From Anaerolineales bacterium (GTDB lineage Bacteria > Chloroflexota > Anaerolineae > B4-G1 > DUEL01), in contig DQUX01000261.1 of NCBI GenBank assembly GCA_015662065.1, positions 1 through 6,801 of the forward strand: a stretch of 6,801 bases of DNA, written 5' to 3'. Position 1 is the first letter of the stretch. Each line of letters begins with the position of its first letter. This document shows, one piece after another, positions 1 to 6,005 of the stretch. The translations under genes and the position numbers were made by a program. Under the pieces are notes generated by a model. That model was not told the DNA's origin. It saw nothing but the letters and a program-made list of their open reading frames with translations, and made no database searches.

Positions 1-2309
1 AGCCCCGCGCCGGTGGCGCCGTCGTAGAGGGCCACCTCGGCCGCGTAGCGGCCCGGCGGGATGGACGGTGGCAACGGCAGCACGTACGCCGCGTCGGCCC
101 ACTCGCCCGGCATCCAGGCGGAGGTGGGGAAAAAGACCCCGTTCAGCACCGGCTGGTCAGCGGTCGACCAGACGTGGCCCTCTGGACCCCGCAGCGTCAC
201 CACTGCCCGGTAGTCGGTCGATGGACCAGCGAGCGCCCGCCATCGCAGGGTCACCGCCAGTGGGTCGGGCCAGGCGGCGGCTTCTGAGATCACCCCGTCT
301 ACCAGGGCCAGTTGGCCGCCGAAGAGGGCGAGGAAGGCTCGTTGCTGGTTGCTGGTTGCCGGTTGCTCGTTGCTTGTTGCGTGTTGCGTGATAGTGGCGG
401 AGGCGGCGGTGGCAGTGGTGGCGGGGACGGCGACAGCCTCTACCTGCCGGCGGAGGTGGGCGGCGGTGATGGGAGAGGCGCCGGGCAGATGGACCGTCCA
501 CAGGCTGCTCTCATCGGGGACCCGTTCCGCCAGCCACACGGCGAGGGCGGCCTCGTCGGGCAGGTGGGCCACGGAGGCGATCTCCCCAGGGCCGTCGTAC
601 CGGTGCAGGAGCGGCGCGTCGGTGTCCAGCAGGATCAGGTCGCCCGGCCCGGCGTGGGCGGCTAGATACCCGGCCTGCTCCAGTGGAGCGGTGTTGGTGT
701 AGACGACGGCGTGGGGGAGGAGGGTGAGGGTGGCGGTATGGGCGACGCGGAGAAGCGGGGAGGCAGGGGGACGCGGGGACGCGGGGATGAGGTAGTCGGC
801 GAGGGTAGCGGTGGCGTCGTTGAGGGGGAGGGTGCGGCCGACGAAGAGGGAGGCAAAGGAGGGGACGTTGACGGCGGCGACGGTGAGACGGTCGGCCTCG
901 GGCAGTCGGTTCAGCCAGCGGGCGGCGGCCCCCATCCCCTCGCCCCAATCCAGCGAGATCAGTCGCGCCCCGACGCTCGGTCCGCCCAGGAGGGGGTTGG
1001 CGTAGGTCAGCGGGTGGGCGGTGAAGGGGAGGAGAAGGGCGAGTTGGAGAAGGAGAGGAATCAATGGGGAGGTTAGGCGGCGGGATGGTTGGGGAATTGG
1101 GTGATTGGGCGATTGGGTAATTGGGTAATGGGAGAGGGCGGCAGCGAGGGCGAGGGGGGGAAGGGCGGGGAGGAGGTAGCGGTCGTGCTTCTTCGCCCCC
1201 AGCGTCATCGTCGCGCCGAAGAGGAGGGCGAAGGCCAGCAGAGCCAGGAGGGCGAAGCGACGGTCGGCGGGGAGGCGGCGGAGGCGGATCAGGACCAGGA
1301 CCAGCCCCGCTAGGACGACGGGGGAGAGGCGGACGAGAAGGACCGCCGGGTAGAAGGCGGGGCCGGGATTGTAGGTCGTTCGCCCGAGGAAGAAGATCGG
1401 CCGCTGGGCCATCTCCACGTGCCGTCCGGCGAAGCTCGTCACCGTTTGCAGGACGCCCACCGGGTTGGCCCACAGGGCGGGGTAGAAGGCGAAGAGGGTG
1501 GCGGCGGCGGAGAGGATGAGCAGAGAACCGTAGAGCAGGGAGCGGGAAGGGCGGGGAGCAGAGGGCAGGAGGCGGGAGGCAAGAAGTAGGAGAAACAAGA
1601 AGGGGAGAAGGATGAAAGCGGGGAGTTTGGTGAGCAGGGCCAGGCCGGCGAAGAGGCCGGAGAGGACCCACCAAAGAGCCTGGCAGCCGTCCTGCAGCCC
1701 GTTAAAGGCGGACAGCAACGCCAGCAGGCCAAAGGTCGCCAAGAGCGCGTCGGTGTGGAGGAGGCCTGAGTGACCTACAGGGAAGGGATCGAAGGCCAGG
1801 AGACCCGCAGCCAGCAGGGCCACGCGGCAGTCGAAGGCGCGGGAAGCCAGGATGTAGACCAACAGCAGCCCCAACGTTGTGGTCAACGCGACGGCAACGC
1901 GGCCCGGCGTGAGGAAGAAGGCCAGGTGGCGGAACGCCTCCCCGTTCTCCGGGGCCAGCCAGGCCAGGCGGCGGATCCAATCCAGGTGGGCATCGCTCCC
2001 GGCGGGGTCCAGCAGTCGCCGCGCCGCCACCCCTGCCGCCCCCAGCCACATTGTCGTCACGCCGGGGTGGCCGGTGGAGGGGACCGATGCCCAGTCGCGG
2101 GCGATCAGCGCGTCGTGGAAACGGACGGAACGGTAGACCCAGGCGGGCTCGTCGGGGGTGACGTAGCGGCCCAGGGGGGCCAGACGCACAAGGAATGAGA
2201 GAATGATCAATGCACAATGGACAATGAACGATGAACCAACGGGCCAGCTGCCGGTATTCCAACGAGGCCTTTGATCATTGTGGTCATTGGTCCATTGGTC
2301 ATTGACCAT
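1..2309 (-). CDS. GT39-like (PMT/ArnT-type) polytopic membrane glycosyltransferase, C-terminus off the window
   Basis: The frame stays open from an ATG at 2309 to the left edge, about 769 codons with no stop, so the 3' end is missing. The N-terminal half has about eleven hydrophobic segments, with TPDEPAW (residues 51-57; D53/E54) and GHPGV (80-84) in the first external loop and HTDALL (185-190) later. These match the GT39/PMT layout, where an acidic pair after the first membrane helix is catalytic. KKHDRY (373-378) and a last hydrophobic stretch near 413-430 are followed by a soluble region with NPLLGG and LDWGEGM (453-459), and finally PPGRYAAEV near the edge. By family, such enzymes move a sugar from a polyprenyl-phosphate donor to an acceptor outside the membrane; the acceptor here is unknown. 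The start is uncertain: ATG 2309 lies 7 bases after the phosphatase stop but has no clear Shine-Dalgarno, and the first 33 residues are partly repeat-encoded; TTG at 2210 is an alternative. Several 7-8 bp tandem arrays lie inside the frame without breaking it. Confidence 0.85.
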   Translation of the reverse strand, partial: MVNDQWTNDHNDQRPRWNTGSWPVGSSFIVHCALIILSFLVRLAPLGRYVTPDEPAWVYRSVRFHDALIARDWASVPSTGHPGVTTMWLGAAGVAARRLLDPAGSDAHLDWIRRLAWLAPENGEAFRHLAFFLTPGRVAVALTTTLGLLLVYILASRAFDCRVALLAAGLLAFDPFPVGHSGLLHTDALLATFGLLALLSAFNGLQDGCQALWWVLSGLFAGLALLTKLPAFILLPFLFLLLLASRLLPSAPRPSRSLLYGSLLILSAAATLFAFYPALWANPVGVLQTVTSFAGRHVEMAQRPIFFLGRTTYNPGPAFYPAVLLVRLSPVVLAGLVLVLIRLRRLPADRRFALLALLAFALLFGATMTLGAKKHDRYLLPALPPLALAAALSHYPITQSPNHPIPQPSRRLTSPLIPLLLQLALLLPFTAHPLTYANPLLGGPSVGARLISLDWGEGMGAAARWLNRLPEADRLTVAAVNVPSFASLFVGRTLPLNDATATLADYLIPASPRPPASPLLRVAHTATLTLLPHAVVYTNTAPLEQAGYLAAHAGPGDLILLDTDAPLLHRYDGPGEIASVAHLPDEAALAVWLAERVPDESSLWTVHLPGASPITAAHLRRQVEAVAVPATTATAASATITQHATSNEQPATSNQQRAFLALFGGQLALVDGVISEAAAWPDPLAVTLRWRALAGPSTDYRAVVTLRGPEGHVWSTADQPVLNGVFFPTSAWMPGEWADAAYVLPLPPSIPPGRYAAEVALYDGATGAG
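341..389. repeat. Seven-unit GTTGCNN heptad array inside the GT39 frame
   Basis: Seven uninterrupted 7-base units run from 341: GTTGCTG twice, GTTGCCG, GTTGCTC, GTTGCTT and GTTGCGT twice. On the coding minus strand it encodes residues about 641-657, a Gln/Asn/Thr/Ser-rich stretch in which ATSN recurs at 7 residues (three heptads equal 21 bases). The stretch falls in a linker of the soluble C-terminal part. Confidence 0.9.
751..786. repeat. Short array of GCGGGGA-type units inside the GT39 frame
   Basis: Two perfect octads ACGCGGGG (771-778, 779-786) follow two looser 10-base units ending in GGGG. On the coding strand this gives a Ser/Pro/Arg-rich loop, ASPRPPASP. It is a weaker example of the same kind of tandem array. 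Confidence 0.5.
1087..1134. repeat. ATTGGG octad array inside the GT39 frame
   Basis: Units of eight bases run GGTTGGGG, AATTGGGT, GATTGGGC, GATTGGGT, AATTGGGT, then AATGGGAG. The coding strand gives HYPITQSPNHPIPQPS (from residue 394), a Pro-rich hydrophilic stretch between two membrane segments of the GT39 protein. Confidence 0.85.
1556..1590. repeat. Degenerate purine-rich heptad array inside the GT39 frame
   Basis: Five 7-base steps read GAGCAGA, GGGCAGG, AGGCGGG, AGGCAAG and AAGTAGG. The coding strand gives LLASRLLPSAP at the end of a membrane segment. The units are loose, and simple purine bias could explain part of it. Confidence 0.4.
2202..2236. repeat. AATGNNC heptad array at the GT39 start (left arm)
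   Basis: Five 7-base units run AATGATC, AATGCAC, AATGGAC, AATGAAC and GATGAAC. The array lies over the possible TTG start at 2210. Bases 2215-2227 are complementary to 2299-2311 in the right arm with one central mismatch. Confidence 0.8.
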
Positions 2310-2310
2310 T
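2273..2310. repeat. GNNCATT array between phosphatase and GT39 (right arm)
   Basis: Units of 7-9 bases run GATCATT, GTGGTCATT, GGTCCATT, GGTCATT and GACCATT. They are the reverse-complement type of the left array at 2202-2236, with about 36 non-repeated bases between the two. The possible GT39 ATG at 2309 lies in its last unit. Confidence 0.75.
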
Positions 2311-2316
2311 GAGGCA

Positions 2317-3951
2317 TCACCCGAGATACCCCAGGGCCCGCAGTCGATCCTCCACCTCGGCCGACTCCTCGGCGGAGAGCCCCTCCTCGGCGGCGGCCGC
2401 TTCCCGGTCCACGTGTTCGTATACCACTGGCCGATCTGACGAGAGGAGGGAGGTCAGCACCTTGCCGTCCATATCGTCTGGCACCGGCAGGCCCATCAGA
2501 TGGAGGATGGTGGGGGCCAGGTCCAGGATGCGCGCCCCCTCCACGGCCTGACCGGGCCGCACCCCTGCCCCCCAGGCGATCAGCAGGCCGTGGAGCCGGT
2601 GGCAGCCGGAATCCCCCCGGATCTGGCGGGTGACCAGGCGGCTGTCCGTGGCGAAGAGGGGGAAAGCGATGGCCCGGTAGCCGTCGAAGACCACGTGCAG
2701 GTCCGGTCCCCGATGGGCGTAGGGGCCGTGGGCCACCTGGTCGCCGGGGATCCCCCGGTCCACCAGCGGCCTTCCCGTCTCCGGGTGACGTAGCTCCCCC
2801 AGCACCTCTGCCACCCGTTTCCGGGCCGCCTCGTACTCCGCCCCCGGCTCCACGATCCCGTGGGGCTCCCGCCCCTTCAAGTTTATGTAAACCTGCCCCA
2901 CGTGACCGATGGAGTAGGCCACCGTGCGCGACCAATCCACGTCGTCGAAGGAGAGGAACTTGCTCACCACCTTGTTGCGGGTGGATTTGGAGATCAGCCA
3001 CACGTAGTTCTGCAGCCCCACCCGCTCGATGAGGTGCCAGACAGAGGCTGGGGTCAGCCCGGCGCGGAAGAGGGAGCTCCGCAGCCAAGTGAGGGGGTCC
3101 CGCTTCAGCCGGAGCAGGCCCGCCTCCAGCAGGAACAGGTTCAGGTTGACCACCCAGTGGAGCGGCCCGAAGCCGTGGTCGCTCATCACAACCACCGTCA
3201 TATCCCCATCTAGACGTTCCAGCATCTGCCCGATGAAGCCGTCTACCCGCTGGAAGACCTGCCGCATCTTCGGGATGAACCGGGCCGCTGCCTCGGGGTC
3301 GTGACGGGGGTGGGTGGGGTCGACGAACTTCCAGAAGGCGTGTTGGAGGACGTCGGTGGCCTGGAAGTGGACCATCAGGAAGTCCCACGGCTGATCCTCC
3401 ATCAGCCGGAGAGCGTACCGTCCCCGCCGCTCCACCAGGTCCAGCAGATCGGCGATGAAGGTCTCCTCGTTTCCCTTCTTGTACTGAACAGAAGGGGCGA
3501 CCCGATATGGCCCCAGCTCATCTCGATACGGCTCCAGGAGGCCATCAGGATAGGTGATGCGTCCGGCGTGGGGGGAGAGCATCCCGCTGACCATAAAGCC
3601 GTTGACCGGTGTGGGAGGATAGGTGACCGGGACGTTGACCACCCCCACCCGCCGCCCGGCGTCGGAGAGGATCTGCCAGAGGGTACGGGACCGGATCGAG
3701 GTGGCGTTGACCATCTCGAACTCCCCGCCGCTGGGTCGGATGAAGTCAAAAACCCCGTGTTTGCCGGGGTTCTTGCCGGTGGCGAAGGTGGGCCAGGCAG
3801 GAGAGGTGACCGGTGGGATGGTGGACTCCAGTGGCCCCCAGGCCCCCTCGTCCATCAGGCGGGCCAGGTGAGGAAGGTAGCCCTGTTCAGCCCAGGGCCG
3901 GATCAGGTCCAACGTGCCCCCGTCGATGCCGACGACCAGAACGCGGCTCAT
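2317..3951 (-). CDS. AlkP-superfamily phosphodiesterase/nucleotide pyrophosphatase-like protein
   Basis: This 544-residue protein belongs to the type I phosphodiesterase/nucleotide pyrophosphatase branch of the alkaline phosphatase superfamily, which uses two metal ions and a Thr/Ser nucleophile to cleave phosphoesters. Visible motifs in order are GIDGGT (8-13, metal ligand D10), PPVTSPAWPTFATG (46-59, T49 the likely nucleophile), QATDVLQH (197-204, D200 and H204), MSDHGFG (256-262, D258 and H259) and SGCH (448-451, H451). All expected metal ligands are present, so it should be active. No signal peptide or membrane segment is evident, which suggests a cytoplasmic enzyme. The tail is acidic and ends RLRALGYLG. 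Its ATG overlaps the stop of the upstream GT2 gene by four bases (ATGA), implying translational coupling, and GT39 follows. The neighbours suggest a substrate linked to glycolipid or nucleotide-sugar metabolism, but nothing in the sequence identifies it. Confidence 0.92.
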   Translation of the reverse strand: MSRVLVVGIDGGTLDLIRPWAEQGYLPHLARLMDEGAWGPLESTIPPVTSPAWPTFATGKNPGKHGVFDFIRPSGGEFEMVNATSIRSRTLWQILSDAGRRVGVVNVPVTYPPTPVNGFMVSGMLSPHAGRITYPDGLLEPYRDELGPYRVAPSVQYKKGNEETFIADLLDLVERRGRYALRLMEDQPWDFLMVHFQATDVLQHAFWKFVDPTHPRHDPEAAARFIPKMRQVFQRVDGFIGQMLERLDGDMTVVVMSDHGFGPLHWVVNLNLFLLEAGLLRLKRDPLTWLRSSLFRAGLTPASVWHLIERVGLQNYVWLISKSTRNKVVSKFLSFDDVDWSRTVAYSIGHVGQVYINLKGREPHGIVEPGAEYEAARKRVAEVLGELRHPETGRPLVDRGIPGDQVAHGPYAHRGPDLHVVFDGYRAIAFPLFATDSRLVTRQIRGDSGCHRLHGLLIAWGAGVRPGQAVEGARILDLAPTILHLMGLPVPDDMDGKVLTSLLSSDRPVVYEHVDREAAAAEEGLSAEESAEVEDRLRALGYLG

Positions 3952-4955
3952 ACCTCCTCCTCAGGCTCGATCACCTCACGGATGGCGTAGATTGGCTTGT
4001 TCTGTGCCTCATGGTAAGTGCGGGTGATCACCTCGGCCAGGAGCCCCAGCACGATGAACTGCACCCCCAGCACGATGAGGAGGACGGCCAGCATCAGCCA
4101 CGGGCTGGTGCCGATGCGGTAGGAGCGGAACCCCTCCGCCCCCCCCAGGAGCCCGTGGGCGATCTTGGCCCCCGCCAGGTACAGCCCGATCGCTCCGCCT
4201 GCACCCCCCAGCCCCAGCCCGATCAGGCCGAAGAGCTGCATCGGCCGGGAGGAGAAGCTGAGCAGATAGGTGACGGTGAAGAGATCCAGCAGGACGCGGA
4301 TGGTGCGGGAGATGCCGTACTTGGAGCGTCCGTAGGTCCGCGGGCGGTCGTTGACCCCCACCTCCGCCACCCGCACCCCCATCCGCCCGGCCAGGGCGGG
4401 GATGAATCGGTGCAGCTCTCCATAAAGGTGCACGTTTCTGACCACCTCCGCCCGGTAGGCCTTGAGGGAGCAGCCGTAGTCGTGCAGCCGGACGCCGGTG
4501 GTCTGGGAGATGAGCCGGTTGGCGACCATCGAGGGGAGGCGACGGGTGAGGAACGGTTCCTTCCGATTCTGCCGCCACCCGCTGACGATGTCGTAGTCCC
4601 CCTCCTCCATCAGCTTTAGAAGCCGGGGGATGTCGGCCGGGTCGTTCTGGCCGTCGGCGTCGATGGTGACCACCACCCGACCCCGGGCGTGGTCGAAGCC
4701 GGCGGCGAAGGCGGCGGTCTGGCCGAAGTTGCGCCGGAAGCGGACGATGCGCAGATGGGGATCGCCCGCCTGGAGCCGACGCAGCACCGAAAGGCTCTCG
4801 TCGGAACTACCGTCGTCCACCGCCAGGATCTCGTAGGAACGGCCCAACCGGCCCAGCACCGCCGTCAGCTCCGCGTGCAACGCCGGCAGAGAGCCGGCCT
4901 CGTTGTAGACCGGCATCACCACGGAAAGGTCGAGGGTAGGGTTGGATTTCTCCAT
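3948..4955 (-). CDS. GT2 polyprenyl-phosphate glycosyltransferase (DPM1/GtrB/ArnC-like)
   Basis: This 335-residue protein has an N-terminal GT-A domain and two C-terminal membrane helices, the layout of GtrB/ArnC/DPM1-like enzymes that transfer a sugar from a nucleotide-sugar to polyprenyl phosphate on the cytoplasmic face. Motifs are MPVYNE (14-19), VDDGSSD (46-52), the metal-binding DAD of TIDADGQNDP (D99, D101), SGWRQNR (125-131), HDYGCSLKAYR (158-168), ELHRFIPALA (180-189) and GRSKYG (209-214). Hydrophobic segments lie at about 240-262 and 284-309. The length is typical. ATG 4955 is the first possible start, since an in-frame TGA sits two codons upstream. No Shine-Dalgarno precedes it; the leader is a heptad array behind a strong promoter. 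The C-terminal codons for EEEV also form the ribosome-binding site of the next gene. The sugar and nucleotide specificity cannot be read from sequence. Confidence 0.94.
   Translation of the reverse strand: MEKSNPTLDLSVVMPVYNEAGSLPALHAELTAVLGRLGRSYEILAVDDGSSDESLSVLRRLQAGDPHLRIVRFRRNFGQTAAFAAGFDHARGRVVVTIDADGQNDPADIPRLLKLMEEGDYDIVSGWRQNRKEPFLTRRLPSMVANRLISQTTGVRLHDYGCSLKAYRAEVVRNVHLYGELHRFIPALAGRMGVRVAEVGVNDRPRTYGRSKYGISRTIRVLLDLFTVTYLLSFSSRPMQLFGLIGLGLGGAGGAIGLYLAGAKIAHGLLGGAEGFRSYRIGTSPWLMLAVLLIVLGVQFIVLGLLAEVITRTYHEAQNKPIYAIREVIEPEEEV
3952..3962 (-). promoter_or_regulatory. Shine-Dalgarno for the phosphatase inside the GT2 stop region
   Basis: On the minus strand the run GAGGAGGAGGT lies directly before the ATG at 3951. 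It encodes the last EEEV residues of the GT2 protein and at the same time offers GGAGG cores 1-5 bases before the start codon. With the ATGA overlap this is a compact coupling site, so the phosphatase is probably translated by ribosomes finishing GT2. Confidence 0.75.
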
Positions 4956-4992
4956 AAGTCAGGCGTCAAACGTAAGATGTCAAACGGCAGGT
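4956..4992 (-). repeat. Heptad tandem array forming the GT2 leader
   Basis: Read on the plus strand from 4958, the units are GTCAGGC, GTCAAAC, GTAAGAT, GTCAAAC and GGCAGGT, five 7-base steps. The array fills the interval between the start point predicted from the upstream promoter (near 4992) and the GT2 ATG. On the minus strand the two identical units read GTTTGAC and are 14 bases apart, so they could also act as a direct-repeat operator. No Shine-Dalgarno is present in it. Confidence 0.7.
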
Positions 4993-4998
4993 GGGGGC

Positions 4999-5026
4999 AT
5001 TATAACACGGCTCGTCCTCCGGTCAA
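4999..5026 (-). promoter_or_regulatory. Sigma70-type promoter for the GT2-phosphatase-GT39 operon
   Basis: Reading leftward, TTGACC (5026-5021) and a perfect TATAAT (5004-4999) are separated by 16 bases. The -35 box contains the TGA stop codon of surE (5025-5023), so the promoter starts inside the upstream gene and the operon can be transcribed independently of surE. The expected start point is near 4992, giving a leader of about 37 bases. Confidence 0.8.
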
Positions 5027-5844
5027 AGCTCCGTCGGCCCGCGCAGCAGCGCCTCCACCTCCCCCGGATCGGCCCGGGAGGTCAGGTCCAGGCTCAGGGG
5101 AGCCACCGACACCACCCGGTCCACTGCCAGCCCGTAGATATCCGAATCCGGCTCCAGCGCCTGGGGGTCCCAACGGACCTCGTAGTCGATCCGAACGGGC
5201 CGGGAGAGGTCGTCCCGGCGCGGGGGGATGGCGCGGTAGTAGGTGTAGCGGGAGACGCGGGTGAGCCGCCAGGGGGTCTGGGGGGTGGCGTCGTCGGGCA
5301 CGTCTACCTTCAGAACATCCACGTCGAAGGGGAGGGAGACTTCCAGCATCCGCCGGGCGAAATGCCGGGCGAAGTGGGTGGCGGTGGAGAAGTCCACCTC
5401 GTCTGAGGGGTTCGTGTGGGTCTCCTTCGGCGTCTGCAGGGAGACGGCGAGGGCTGGGATGCCCATCACCGCTCCCTGGAGCGCTGCGCCGACGGTACCG
5501 GAGATGGTGACATCGGCCCCCAGGTTCTCCCCGTAGTTGATCCCCACCACCAGCAGGTCGGGCCGGCGGGGGGCCAGCTCCAGCACGGCGTGGAGGACCA
5601 CCTGAGCGGGAGCGCCGTCCGCGCAGAAAGCCCCCACCGCCCTTTCGGCGACCTCCATCGGATGGGGGCGGACGGTACCGGTGGAACTGGTGTGGAAGCA
5701 ACGGCTGGCGCCGGACCACTGGTGGCACGGCGCGACGACCAGCAACTCCCCCAGGTCCAGCACCGCCTCCACGGCGGCCCGCAGGCCCGGCGAGTCGATG
5801 CCGTCGTCGTTGGTGACCAGGATGAGCGGACGCCCGTCGGCCAT
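5023..5844 (-). CDS. surE: SurE-family 5'/3'-nucleotidase (survival protein SurE)
   Basis: This 273-residue protein matches SurE, a metal-dependent phosphatase that removes phosphate from nucleoside 5'- and 3'-monophosphates. The N-terminal LVTNDDGIDSPGL carries the metal-binding pair D13/D14; APCHQWSG (38-45) supplies S44; and GINYGENLGADVTISGTVGAA (101-121) supplies N103 and the family signature. The C-terminal half keeps the usual RVSRYTYYR and SVAPLSLDLTS blocks. One difference from the family pattern as I know it is GAPAQVV (77-83), where most members read GTPADCV. The length fits the family. ATG 5844 is chosen because the next residues lead straight into the core strand; there is no Shine-Dalgarno, and the promoter candidate would start transcription only a few bases upstream. 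The gene is divergent from the zinc-ribbon gene and lies upstream of the GT2 operon on the same strand. Confidence 0.95.
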   Translation of the reverse strand: MADGRPLILVTNDDGIDSPGLRAAVEAVLDLGELLVVAPCHQWSGASRCFHTSSTGTVRPHPMEVAERAVGAFCADGAPAQVVLHAVLELAPRRPDLLVVGINYGENLGADVTISGTVGAALQGAVMGIPALAVSLQTPKETHTNPSDEVDFSTATHFARHFARRMLEVSLPFDVDVLKVDVPDDATPQTPWRLTRVSRYTYYRAIPPRRDDLSRPVRIDYEVRWDPQALEPDSDIYGLAVDRVVSVAPLSLDLTSRADPGEVEALLRGPTEL

Positions 5845-5853
5845 GGCGAGGGA

Positions 5854-5882
5854 ATGATAACAGGAAGTGGAGGTTTGGGCAA
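5854..5882 (-). promoter_or_regulatory. Candidate surE promoter giving a nearly leaderless transcript
   Basis: Reading leftward, TTGCCC (5882-5877), a 17-base spacer and TATCAT (5859-5854) form a moderate sigma70-like match. Transcription would begin near 5847, about 3 bases before the surE ATG at 5844, which agrees with the lack of a Shine-Dalgarno sequence there. Confidence 0.5.
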
Positions 5883-5888
5883 GCGGGC

Positions 5889-5911
5889 GCGCCGGAATAG
5901 GATTCCGGCGC
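5889..5911. repeat. Perfect palindrome, 10-bp arms with 3-base loop
   Basis: The arm GCGCCGGAAT (5889-5898), the loop AGG and the arm ATTCCGGCGC (5902-5911) pair without mismatch. It lies between the divergent surE and zinc-ribbon genes, just upstream of the surE -35 candidate. There is no T-run on either side, so it is not a standard terminator. It may be a REP-like dispersed palindrome or a protein binding site. Confidence 0.7.
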
Positions 5912-5959
5912 TACCGGCCCAGAAAATGAGCGCCCTACCCTCACCAGAAGATATCCCCC

Positions 5960-6003
5960 TTGACCCAGGCCGCAAGTGGAGGTAGAATACGGCCGAGGTG
6001 AGG
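5960..6003 (+). promoter_or_regulatory. Promoter and ribosome-binding site of the zinc-ribbon gene
   Basis: TTGACC (5960-5965), a 17-base spacer and TAGAAT (5983-5988) make a good sigma70-type promoter. Transcription should begin near 5995, leaving about 11 leader bases that contain GAGGTG (5995-6000), five bases before the ATG at 6006. The site supports ATG 6006 over the in-frame ATG at 5976, which lies upstream of the -10 box. Confidence 0.75.
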
Positions 6004-6005
6004 AT

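Noticed and set aside
341..389. Possible CRISPR-like array
   Set aside because: The units are 7 bases with no spacers; the period is far too short for a CRISPR array. The same applies to the arrays at 1087, 2202, 2273 and 4956.
511..1674. 387-residue minus-strand open frame
   Set aside because: It is extremely rich in Pro and Arg with no domain, and it overlaps the GT39 frame, which shows membrane helices and family motifs throughout.
1702..2262. 186-residue minus-strand frame starting TTG
   Set aside because: It is a shifted frame of the GT39 gene, Pro/Arg/Gly-rich, without membrane helices.
2207..3388. 393-residue minus-strand open frame
   Set aside because: It lies in another frame of the phosphatase, whose catalytic motifs are intact; this translation is Gly/Pro/Arg-rich with no recognisable family.
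3301..4619. Long plus-strand open frames at 3301-3990 and 3813-4619
   Set aside because: They run antisense to the phosphatase and GT2 genes; high GC keeps opposite frames open, and the translations show no motif.
5000..5944. 314-residue minus-strand frame over surE
   Set aside because: It is a shifted frame of surE without NDDG or other family motifs.
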